A stretch of DNA of 8,828 nucleotides from Bacillota bacterium (GTDB taxonomy: Bacteria; Bacillota; Clostridia; Lachnospirales; Lachnospiraceae): positions 1-8,828 of the forward strand of contig JAIIAN010000122.1 of assembly GCA_022717655.1 (NCBI GenBank), in the 5' to 3' direction. Positions 1 through 6,435 of the stretch are shown one piece after another. Numbering within the stretch: the stretch's first letter is position 1; every line of letters begins with the position of its first letter. The notes below the pieces were generated by a model, which saw nothing but the letters and a program-made list of their open reading frames with translations, was not told the DNA's origin and did no database searches. Made by a program: the position numbers and the translations under genes.

Positions 1-1936
1 CTGTTATGTAAAGAGCCTCAAGTATTTCCCGAATCTGATTTTCATCGGTGACATTTAAGATAGCTCCAAGGTCTCCTGTTTTATCGTCATATTGACTTAT
101 CTCAATTCTTTCTACCTTATCATAATCTTCAAATGTCATCATTTTACAGCCGTTTTGTTCTAAGAGTTTTCTCGTCTGCTGAAAACTTGAGTAAACCGGA
201 ACACTTACATATCTGGATCCGGTATCATAATCACCGTTTTCTCTGTCATAATCCAGATAAAATCGTAAAAATCCAAGTACTTTATCATTACTCAACTGCT
301 CATAGGTTGCAGACTCCCATTCATTTTTACAAGTTTTAAACAGACTTTTTATTGTCTCTTTAGAGAGTTCGGAAGTATGAGACGATTGGAGATCCGCAAT
401 ATCAAGAGAAGAAATCTTTTCTTCTTTTACATATTCTACCGGAAGAACCTGTCGTTTAAACTCCCAATTATCATAAATATCTGCAATTAATTTCAGATTT
501 TCTTCATCTTTCGGAATGCAGTATCCGCGGTAAACCTCTTTTCCATTTTTCATTTCATAGCGAACAGAAAAATAAAGTTCTTCGGAATCTGTTATTTCAG
601 AAGCAGCAGTTATTTCAGAATCTGCAGTTCTCTTATCTTCTTTTTGAATTGCAACTGCTTTTTTTGCAAGCTGATAAATGGAATCAAACTCTTCTATCCT
701 GGTATTCTGTAAAAAAGAAGTTGTTCCGTACATCTCTATGGCACCTTCCGGATAATCATAACAGCCGTTTAATCCATTAATATAAATGGACATGTTTTTT
801 ACTCTTGATTCTTTTGGTAAATAGGTATCAAACCCTATTAAATCCAGCTTTAATGCCACCGCCATTATCACCAGCATTCCCAGAATTAATCCGGTAGAAA
901 TTTTGGGACGAATACATTCTCTGATATCTAAATAATATAAAAATTCCATTGCAAAGGATAAGAGCACGGCAGTAACAAGCAAGCCTCCCACATACCAGAT
1001 AAAATTTCGTCCGACAATTTCACTTGATAAAATGCCCACACATGCTGAAATCGGAATGACAACCACAACCTTTATAATTGGCTGTAACTTCTTAAAAGCA
1101 ATTGATTTATGATAAGCTTCTGTCGGACGAATTTTATAAACAGATATGCAGATTACCAAAAACAGCACTGAGATTCCAAAGACTACACTGACATCCTTCA
1201 TCGAAATATTATTATTCGACAGAATCATATCAAACACATAAAGTGGACTTAACTTTCCAAGTTTTCCTTCAAAAGTCTGACTCAATCTTGAATTCTCTAT
1301 ATAAGTTGTAAAAAAAGTATATTTTGTTAGACTAATTGTACTCTCTAACAAAATTCCATAACTTAAAAATGCTCCATACGCCAAAACTCCGGTAAATAAA
1401 TTTCCGGTAAGCAGAACGCCTAAAACTGCAAGATTATACAAAAGCAAAAACAACACAACATTTGTGACAAACCCTTTTGCACATAAACTTAAAATTCCAG
1501 AAGTCCCTGCCTCTTTCATGATTCCGGCACCATATCCAAGCATCAGACTAATGAAATACGGAACTATAAAAATCAAAATTCCGGTAACATAGCGTTCTAA
1601 AAACAGTTTTTCTCTTTTTATCGGAAGACTGTGATAAAAATCTGTTTTTACTCCCGAATATACGTACCAGAATCCTGACATTGCCAGCAAAAATGCCATA
1701 ATCACGATTACAACATACATGATCTCATTTCCAAAACTCATCAAACTTGAAAACTGTTCTGTAATTTTGCTGTAGAATTCTTCTTCCCCTTTCATATAAG
1801 AGGCAATTGCATCCAGACTCATTAAAATCTGAACCGGATAAATCAGGAGAAATAAAATGATGGAACTAATCAGCCAGACGCCTCTCTCTTTTAAATCCCG
1901 TACTATCATTTTAGAAAAACAGTTTTTTGATGTCAT
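1..1936 (-). CDS. ABC-2-type transporter permease with large C-terminal extracytoplasmic domain (partial, 3' end outside window)
   Basis: The frame stays open from an ATG at 1936 to the left edge (645 codons, no stop), so the C terminus is missing. A GGAGG lies 9 nt upstream of the start, inside the end of the ATPase gene, which it overlaps by 26 nt; the two subunits are probably translationally coupled. The N-terminal half is a polytopic membrane protein, with hydrophobic stretches near residues 20-40, 72-95, 115-140, 155-200, 250-268, 287-305, 311-335 and 347-365. From about residue 370 it becomes hydrophilic and rich in Asp, Glu and Tyr, for at least 275 residues. This layout resembles Clostridia permeases carrying the uncharacterised DUF6449-type C-terminal domain; that name is recalled, not searched. 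It would pair with the adjacent ATPase to export, or to sense and remove, an envelope-active compound. The substrate cannot be read from the sequence. Residues 438-449 hold a duplicated hexapeptide. Confidence 0.85.
   Translation of the reverse strand, partial: MTSKNCFSKMIVRDLKERGVWLISSIILFLLIYPVQILMSLDAIASYMKGEEEFYSKITEQFSSLMSFGNEIMYVVIVIMAFLLAMSGFWYVYSGVKTDFYHSLPIKREKLFLERYVTGILIFIVPYFISLMLGYGAGIMKEAGTSGILSLCAKGFVTNVVLFLLLYNLAVLGVLLTGNLFTGVLAYGAFLSYGILLESTISLTKYTFFTTYIENSRLSQTFEGKLGKLSPLYVFDMILSNNNISMKDVSVVFGISVLFLVICISVYKIRPTEAYHKSIAFKKLQPIIKVVVVIPISACVGILSSEIVGRNFIWYVGGLLVTAVLLSFAMEFLYYLDIRECIRPKISTGLILGMLVIMAVALKLDLIGFDTYLPKESRVKNMSIYINGLNGCYDYPEGAIEMYGTTSFLQNTRIEEFDSIYQLAKKAVAIQKEDKRTADSEITAASEITDSEELYFSVRYEMKNGKEVYRGYCIPKDEENLKLIADIYDNWEFKRQVLPVEYVKEEKISSLDIADLQSSHTSELSKETIKSLFKTCKNEWESATYEQLSNDKVLGFLRFYLDYDRENGDYDTGSRYVSVPVYSSFQQTRKLLEQNGCKMMTFEDYDKVERIEISQYDDKTGDLGAILNVTDENQIREILEALYIT
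591..626. repeat. Two-copy 18-bp in-frame tandem repeat in the permease gene
   Basis: Units 591-608 and 609-626 match at 16 of 18 positions; both begin GTTATTTCAGAA on the plus strand. On the coding (minus) strand they encode ADSEIT and AASEIT, followed by DSEE, in the hydrophilic part of the permease at residues 438-453. The length is a multiple of three, so gain or loss of a unit would keep the frame. Confidence 0.8.
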
Positions 1937-2813
1937 ATCCTGCCACCTCCGTTTCGCTGATAAAGATTTCTTCCAGTGTAAGCGGTATCATCTCTGCAAA
2001 CAGCGGAAATTTACTTTCTACCGTTTCCATTATCCTGTCTTTTTCACCTCTTACAATTAAGGTCAATAAAGATAAACGCTTTTCAGACTGTACAACATCA
2101 AGTTCCCGAAGCAGCTCTTCTTCCAAAAGCGGATTTTGAATCACGCACTGCACTTTATGGATATGCATTTTCATATCCTCCAGTTCTCTTGAAAGCAAAA
2201 CTCCGCCTCTATGTAATAATCCTACATGGTCGCAGATATCTTCTAATTCCCTTAAATTATGAGATGCAATAATTGGTGTAAAGGGACGTTCCGTCACCTC
2301 GTATGCAAGAATACTTTTTGCTGCCTGACGCATCACAGGGTCTAACCCATCAAATGTCTCATCACAAAACAAGTATTTTGTTCCTGCACAGATTCCAAGC
2401 AGCATCGACACCTGACGCTTCATTCCCTTGGAAAAGGTATTGATTTTTCGTTTGGTATCTAACTCTAATTTATCGCATAACTCCTGAAACCGTTTTTTAT
2501 TAAATTTACTGTAATAAATACTATAGTAACCTGCCATCTGCTGTGGTGTCACATTTGGCGGAAAATAAGCATTATCCGGCAAAAAGAAAATTTCACCTTT
2601 TATCTTTTCATTTTCCCAGACTGTCTCTCCATCGATTTCAATCTCTCCTTCATCCTGCTTTAACACCCCTGCAAGCATACGAAGGAAGGTACTTTTTCCA
2701 GCTCCGTTTGTTCCCGCAAGTCCGAAAATACTGTTATCCACAATTTGGAGACTAATTTTATCTACGGCTTTTAAATCTCCAAACTGTTTTGAAAGCTGTG
2801 TTGTATTAATCAT
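1911..2813 (-). CDS. ABC transporter ATP-binding protein (ABC-2 / YtrB-like exporter ATPase)
   Basis: This 300-residue cytoplasmic ATPase would power the permease encoded directly downstream. Walker A is GTNGAGKST (residues 34-42), the signature is the exporter-type FSKGMKRQ (127-134), Walker B is YLFCDE (147-152), the D-loop is GLD (156-158) and the switch histidine is H185 in ASHN. All catalytic motifs are intact. The Q-loop position reads LPDNAYFPP (78-86), so the usual glutamine is replaced by Asp/Asn; acidic residues there are common in ABC-2 drug-type ATPases. About 90 residues after the nucleotide-binding fold form a divergent C-terminal extension typical of this group. The ATG at 2813 overlaps the end of the GntR gene by 8 nt, and its strong AAGGAGGG ribosome site (2819-2826) lies inside that gene, indicating one operon with coupled translation. 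Family assignment is secure; the substrate is unknown. Confidence 0.93.
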   Translation of the reverse strand: MINTTQLSKQFGDLKAVDKISLQIVDNSIFGLAGTNGAGKSTFLRMLAGVLKQDEGEIEIDGETVWENEKIKGEIFFLPDNAYFPPNVTPQQMAGYYSIYYSKFNKKRFQELCDKLELDTKRKINTFSKGMKRQVSMLLGICAGTKYLFCDETFDGLDPVMRQAAKSILAYEVTERPFTPIIASHNLRELEDICDHVGLLHRGGVLLSRELEDMKMHIHKVQCVIQNPLLEEELLRELDVVQSEKRLSLLTLIVRGEKDRIMETVESKFPLFAEMIPLTLEEIFISETEVAGYDIKKLFF

Positions 2814-3180
2814 GTTCTCCCTCCTTAAATACGGAATTCACACATTCCAGACATTGTGCACCGGTCACTCCGATTTCCTTTCCTTCTTTTAATACTCCCT
2901 GCAGTTTTAAAAGAAAATCTTCTTTTTTTTGTTTGACTAATGCCTGATTTCCTGAAACAAAATTTCCCCTTCCTTTTACCGGATAGATATACCCCTCCTG
3001 TTCCAGTACGGCATAAGCTTTCTGTATCGTATTTGGATTAATCGAAAGTTCTGTCGCGAGTGCACGTACCGATGGCATCTGCGAGTCCGGCTCTAAGATT
3101 CCTTTTACAATCAGCATCTGAAATCGTTCTACAATCTGTTCATAAATCGGTTTTCGATTTTGATAATCAATTACGACCAT
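2806..3180 (-). CDS. GntR-family transcriptional repressor, YtrA subfamily
   Basis: This 124-residue DNA-binding protein is the first gene of the ABC cassette. The winged helix-turn-helix spans about residues 9-78, with the typical IDYQNRKPIYEQI opening and MPSVRALATELSINPNTIQKAY recognition region, then the wing GYIYPVKGRGNFV. Only about 45 residues follow, lacking a FadR- or UTRA-type ligand domain, which is the hallmark of the YtrA subgroup. The frame could be extended to a GTG at 3192, but that codon directly abuts the AAGGAA ribosome site. The ATG at 3180 has AGGAAG 11 nt upstream and matches where family members begin, so I use it. The operator at 3221-3245 over its own promoter implies autorepression, with release by a signal. 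In B. subtilis YtrA responds to cell-wall antibiotics; applying that here is inference. Confidence 0.92.
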   Translation of the reverse strand: MVVIDYQNRKPIYEQIVERFQMLIVKGILEPDSQMPSVRALATELSINPNTIQKAYAVLEQEGYIYPVKGRGNFVSGNQALVKQKKEDFLLKLQGVLKEGKEIGVTGAQCLECVNSVFKEGEHD

Positions 3181-3220
3181 TTGAAGTTTCACTTCCTTTC
3201 TATGCTGTCTGTGTGTATTT

Positions 3221-3245
3221 AGTGTACTATTTATCTTAGTACACT
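3221..3245. promoter_or_regulatory. YtrA-type operator: perfect inverted repeat over the transcription start
   Basis: AGTGTACT (3221-3228) and AGTACACT (3238-3245) form a perfect 8-bp inverted repeat with a 9-nt spacer. Written with 6-bp arms it is AGTGTA-N13-TACACT, the operator form reported for B. subtilis YtrA. It begins 3 nt downstream of the -10 box (3249-3254), so it covers the expected start site, an ideal position for repression by the GntR protein encoded just downstream. Binding is inferred; the repeat and its position are seen directly. Confidence 0.88.
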
Positions 3246-3248
3246 TGT

Positions 3249-3277
3249 AGTATACGTGACATTTTAGATTTTGTCAA
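3249..3277 (-). promoter_or_regulatory. Sigma-A-type promoter of the gntR-ABC cassette
   Basis: On the minus strand a perfect -35 TTGACA (3272-3277) is followed after exactly 17 nt by TATACT (3249-3254), 11 of 12 consensus bases. Transcription would start near 3240-3243, inside the operator repeat, about 60 nt before the repressor's ATG. The -35 lies immediately after the T-tract of the aspartokinase terminator, so the units are insulated from each other by only a few bases. Confidence 0.88.
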
Positions 3278-3278
3278 C

Positions 3279-3314
3279 AAAAAAAGTACATCCAAAAAAT
3301 CGAATGTACTTTTT
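3279..3314 (-). terminator. Intrinsic terminator downstream of aspartokinase
   Basis: ATGTACTTTTT (3304-3314) and AAAAAGTACAT (3281-3291) are perfect complements: an 11-bp stem with a 12-nt T-rich loop. On the minus strand the hairpin starts 23 nt after the lysC stop codon and is followed by a run of T (3279-3285, partly inside the stem). The stem is AT-rich, so efficiency may be moderate. The flanking A/T runs also make a weak plus-strand terminator possible. Confidence 0.8.
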
Positions 3315-3337
3315 CCTTCTCATTATGATTATTATGA

Positions 3338-4660
3338 TTACAGCTGAGTTGTTACAAAAATATCGTAAATTGCTTTTACAGCAACCTCAAAATCTTCATT
3401 TCTTACACCGATGATGACATTTAATTCACTGGAACCCTGGTCAATCATTTTTACGTTTACATTGGCATGAGCCAGTGCCGCAAAGATTCTTGCTGCTGTC
3501 CCTCTGTTTGAACGCATACCGCGTCCTACAACTGCGATTAATGCCAGGTCAGATTCTAATTCCATAAAGTCCGGATTGACTGCACGATGAATTCCGGAAA
3601 TTACCTGCTGTTCTTTTTCTGCAAATTCATCCTGATGAATAAACAGGGTCATTGTATCAATACCGGATGGCAGATGCTCAAAAGAAATTCCTTCTTTCTC
3701 CAGAACCTGAAGGACTTTTCTGCCAAATCCAATTTCAGAGTTCATCATGGATTTTTCAATAAATAAAGAACAGAATCCTTTTTTACCGGCAATACCTGTG
3801 ATGGTATAAGCCGGTTTTTTACAGGTATCCTCTACAATCATAGTGCCTGCATCTTCCGGTCTGTTTGTATTGCGGATATTAATCGGAATCCCTGCTTTTC
3901 TTACAGGAAAGATTGCATCTTCATGCAGTACAGTTGCACCCATGTAAGACAATTCACGCAGTTCGCGATAGGTAATGGTATCAATAGATTTTGGATTTTC
4001 AATAATTCTCGGGTCTGTTACAAGGAAACCGGATACATCTGTCCAGTTTTCATATAAATCTGCATCAAGTGCACCTGCTACGATAGAACCGGTAATATCG
4101 GAACCACCTCTTGAAAATGTTTTTACTGTTCCATCTTCCATTGCTCCATAAAATCCCGGAATCACTGCATTTTCTTTATCTTTTAAATATTCTCGGGTCA
4201 GACGGTTTGTCATTTCCATATCAAACTGACCTTCCCCGTCAAAACGGATAATTTTTGCAGAGTCTACAAATTCATAGCCTAAATAATCTGCCATGATTTT
4301 TCCGTTTAAGTATTCCCCTCTTGATGCTGCATACTCTTCACCGGCATGATTTTTAAATTTTTCTTCGATGATATTAAAATCTTCTTCTAAAGAAAGACCT
4401 AAGCCAAGTCCATCGATAATTTCCTGATAACGTGCTTTAATTTCTGTTAATACTTTATCAAAATCAGTATGACCTTTTTCTGCTGCACGGTAACATTTAT
4501 AAAGCAAATCGGTTACTTTTGTATCATTTGAATTTCTTTTTCCCGGTGCAGACGGTACAACAAATCTTCTTGCTTCGTCAGCACGGATGATATCACCCAC
4601 TTTTTTAAACTGTTCTGCGCTTGCTAAAGAGCTTCCGCCGAATTTTACTACTTTCTTCAT
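3338..4660 (-). CDS. lysC: Aspartate kinase (aspartokinase), monofunctional
   Basis: It phosphorylates L-aspartate to aspartyl-4-phosphate, the committed step toward lysine/diaminopimelate, threonine and methionine, in the cytosol. The 440-residue protein has the N-terminal amino-acid kinase fold with KFGGSS (6-11), FSRGGSD (182-188) and ENWTDVSGFLVTDPR (204-218). Two C-terminal ACT regions (about 285-360 and 372-440, the second with GRGMRSNRGTAARIF) are the usual site of allosteric feedback by lysine or threonine. There is no fused homoserine dehydrogenase. The frame can be extended to a TTG at 4681, but the AGGAGG ribosome site (4673-4678) would then be coding, so I take the ATG at 4660, 12 nt after it. 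It has its own promoter (4711-4739) and terminator and looks monocistronic. The leader of roughly 45 nt is too short for a lysine riboswitch or T-box. The symbol follows common usage; which end product inhibits it is unknown. Confidence 0.95.
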   Translation of the reverse strand: MKKVVKFGGSSLASAEQFKKVGDIIRADEARRFVVPSAPGKRNSNDTKVTDLLYKCYRAAEKGHTDFDKVLTEIKARYQEIIDGLGLGLSLEEDFNIIEEKFKNHAGEEYAASRGEYLNGKIMADYLGYEFVDSAKIIRFDGEGQFDMEMTNRLTREYLKDKENAVIPGFYGAMEDGTVKTFSRGGSDITGSIVAGALDADLYENWTDVSGFLVTDPRIIENPKSIDTITYRELRELSYMGATVLHEDAIFPVRKAGIPINIRNTNRPEDAGTMIVEDTCKKPAYTITGIAGKKGFCSLFIEKSMMNSEIGFGRKVLQVLEKEGISFEHLPSGIDTMTLFIHQDEFAEKEQQVISGIHRAVNPDFMELESDLALIAVVGRGMRSNRGTAARIFAALAHANVNVKMIDQGSSELNVIIGVRNEDFEVAVKAIYDIFVTTQL

Positions 4661-4710
4661 TTTCGTTTGTTTCCTCCTCAACGCTATTTATTGCTGTAAA
4701 ATTATAATTA

Positions 4711-4739
4711 ATAATAGCTTTTACGCACTAAAATGTCCA
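4711..4739 (-). promoter_or_regulatory. lysC: Sigma-A-type promoter of lysC
   Basis: On the minus strand, TGGACA (4734-4739) and TATTAT (4711-4716) each match 5 of 6 consensus bases and are separated by 17 nt. They sit between the aminotransferase stop codon (4755) and the lysC ribosome site. The predicted start near 4703-4705 gives a leader of about 45 nt. No factor-independent terminator is visible upstream, so lysC may also receive readthrough from the aminotransferase operon. Confidence 0.78.
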
Positions 4740-4754
4740 GCCTTTTTTCTTTTT

Positions 4755-5915
4755 TTATCGTATTTTTTCGATGAATTTCTCAATTCTTTCAAATGCTGCC
4801 TTTAATTCTTCAATCGAATAAGCATAAGAAATACGGACAAATCCCTCTCCACATTCTCCAAATGCACTGCCTGGAACAACCGCTACTTTTTCTTCCTGTA
4901 AGAGTTTTGTCGCAAATTCTTCGGATGTCATGCCAAATTTTGAGATATCAGGAAAGATATAAAATGCGCCGTAAGGCTCAAAACACGGAATCTCAAGCCG
5001 TTTTAAGGTATTCATTAAAAAACGCCGTCTCTGGTCATACGCAATTCGCATCTCAATGACATCCGGATTGCCATTTTTTAAGGCACTGATGGCTGCATAC
5101 TGGCTGGTCGTCGGTGCAGACATAATCGCAAACTGATGCAGTTTTATCATCTGCTTCATAATCGGATCCGGTGCAAGCGCATAGCCAAGACGCCACCCGG
5201 TCATGGCAAATGCTTTTGAAAATCCGTTAATTACAATAGTTCTCTCTCTCATTCCTGGAAGCGAAGCAATGCTGACATGTGCAGATTTATAGCTTAACTC
5301 ACTGTAAATTTCATCCGATACGACTAACAAATCATATTTTTCAATAATCGGACAAAGAGCCTCTAAATCTGCTTTTTCCATAATCGCTCCTGTCGGATTA
5401 TTCGGATAAGACAACAATAAAATCTTTGATTTTGGGGTAATTGCAGACTCTAATTCTTCCGGTGTCAGGCGAAATTCATTCTCTGCTTTTAATGGAATCG
5501 TAACCGGAACCGCTCCTGCAAGCTGGGCACACGGCACATAAGAAACAAAAGCCGGTTCCGGAATAATCACTTCATCTCCAATATCAAGTGTTGCACGAAA
5601 TGCAATATCAATTGCCTCACTTCCGCCCACACTGATAAATACCTCTGATTTCGGGTCATAAGAAGCATGCATTTTTTCTTCGGTATAACGGCAGATTTCT
5701 TCTCGAAGCTCCATCAGTCCTGCATTTGAAGTATAAAAGGTCTTTCCTCCCTTTAACGATTTGATTCCTGCATCCCGAATATGCCATGGTGTATCAAAAT
5801 CCGGCTCACCCACTCCAAGAGAAATTGCATCCGGCATTTCACTTACCACATCAAAAAATTTCCGGATTCCAGATGGCTTAATCTGCTTTACTTTTTCTGT
5901 TACAAATTCTCTCAT
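4755..5915 (-). CDS. PLP-dependent class I/II aminotransferase, aspartate/aromatic-aminotransferase-like
   Basis: A 386-residue fold-type I aminotransferase, full length for the family. Visible active-site features are the N-terminal SLGVGEPDFDTP (32-43), YTSNAGLMELRE (61-72), PNNPTG (171-176, Asn to the PLP oxygen), SDEIY (200-204, Asp to the pyridine nitrogen and Tyr), the Schiff-base lysine K234 in SKAFAMTGWRLGY, and the carboxylate-binding arginine R361 in FVRISYA. The SGIRKFFD opening is characteristic of clostridial and archaeal aspartate-type aminotransferases. It probably moves an amino group between glutamate/2-oxoglutarate and aspartate, an aromatic, or another amino acid; the exact substrate cannot be set from sequence. 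An MalY/PatA-type role is an alternative. The ATG overlaps the TGA of the Lrp-type gene as ATGA (5912-5915), so the pair is translationally coupled, and the regulator is likely to control this enzyme. Confidence 0.93.
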   Translation of the reverse strand: MREFVTEKVKQIKPSGIRKFFDVVSEMPDAISLGVGEPDFDTPWHIRDAGIKSLKGGKTFYTSNAGLMELREEICRYTEEKMHASYDPKSEVFISVGGSEAIDIAFRATLDIGDEVIIPEPAFVSYVPCAQLAGAVPVTIPLKAENEFRLTPEELESAITPKSKILLLSYPNNPTGAIMEKADLEALCPIIEKYDLLVVSDEIYSELSYKSAHVSIASLPGMRERTIVINGFSKAFAMTGWRLGYALAPDPIMKQMIKLHQFAIMSAPTTSQYAAISALKNGNPDVIEMRIAYDQRRRFLMNTLKRLEIPCFEPYGAFYIFPDISKFGMTSEEFATKLLQEEKVAVVPGSAFGECGEGFVRISYAYSIEELKAAFERIEKFIEKIR

Positions 5916-6406
5916 AAAGTAATCACCATTCTTCCATCCTGTTTTTTTCTTGTTAAATTTACGCCCTGCTCTTTATATTTTGTCAAAGTAAAGTAAGTCG
6001 CTGTACTTTGTACTTCTTCGATAGAAGCCAGATTTTCAGATACAAACAGCGAAATATCTTTGATGCTTTTTCCCCTTACCATAACTAAAAAATCATACGC
6101 TCCTGACATTAAATACAGCGTTTTCACCTGCGGATACTGATAAATCTGTTCTGCAATTTTATTAAATCCATCGCCTCCCTGTGGTGTTACTTTTAATTCA
6201 ATTAAGGCAGTTACAGTATCATCATCCACTTTATCCCAGTTTACCAGGGCATGATAACCGCATAAAATTCCATCTTTTTCAAGTTCTTTTACTGCCTGTT
6301 CTACTTCTTTTGTCTCTTTTCCAAGCATCACTGCAATCTCTTCTGCGCTTAAACGGCAGTCTTTTTCGAGTATTCCGACAATCTGTTTTTTCATATCCTG
6401 TTCCAT
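5912..6406 (-). CDS. Lrp/AsnC-family transcriptional regulator
   Basis: A 164-residue regulator. An N-terminal helix-turn-helix (about residues 5-50: LSAEEIAVMLGKETKEVEQAVKELEKDGIL then GYHALVNWD) is followed by the AsnC/RAM effector domain (about 65-145), including the SGAYDFLVMVRG strand-turn (101-112) expected at the amino-acid-binding dimer interface. The domain order is canonical. A tail of about 20 residues rich in Lys, Arg and Gln follows. The frame extends to an ATG at 6427, but the strong AGGAGG (6415-6420) would then lie inside the gene. The ATG at 6406 has ideal 8-nt spacing and is used here. The stop overlaps the aminotransferase start by 4 nt, and the xdhC-like gene ends 29 nt upstream. 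Local control of the coupled aminotransferase by its amino-acid substrate or product is plausible. No operator could be picked out. Confidence 0.93.
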   Translation of the reverse strand: MEQDMKKQIVGILEKDCRLSAEEIAVMLGKETKEVEQAVKELEKDGILCGYHALVNWDKVDDDTVTALIELKVTPQGGDGFNKIAEQIYQYPQVKTLYLMSGAYDFLVMVRGKSIKDISLFVSENLASIEEVQSTATYFTLTKYKEQGVNLTRKKQDGRMVITL

Positions 6407-6435
6407 CTTCTTTTCCTCCTGTTTCATCCTTGATT

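Noticed and set aside
133..339. Short plus-strand open frame, and similar plus-strand frames elsewhere (such as 1857-2139, 2543-2755, 4587-5059, 5781-5996, 6181-6510, 6680-7259 and 7570-7824).
   Set aside because: Each lies opposite a well-supported minus-strand gene, has no recognisable motif, and has composition expected of an antisense shadow.
2576..2584. Missing Q-loop glutamine in the ABC ATPase (LPDN instead of a Gln), considered as a sign of a non-functional ATPase.
   Set aside because: Walker A, Walker B, signature and switch histidine are intact, and acidic residues at this point are common in ABC-2 exporter ATPases.
4701..4706. Perfect TATAAT on the minus strand upstream of lysC.
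   Set aside because: The base positions 17 nt upstream read AGTGCG, not a -35. The pair at 4711-4716 and 4734-4739 is much better.
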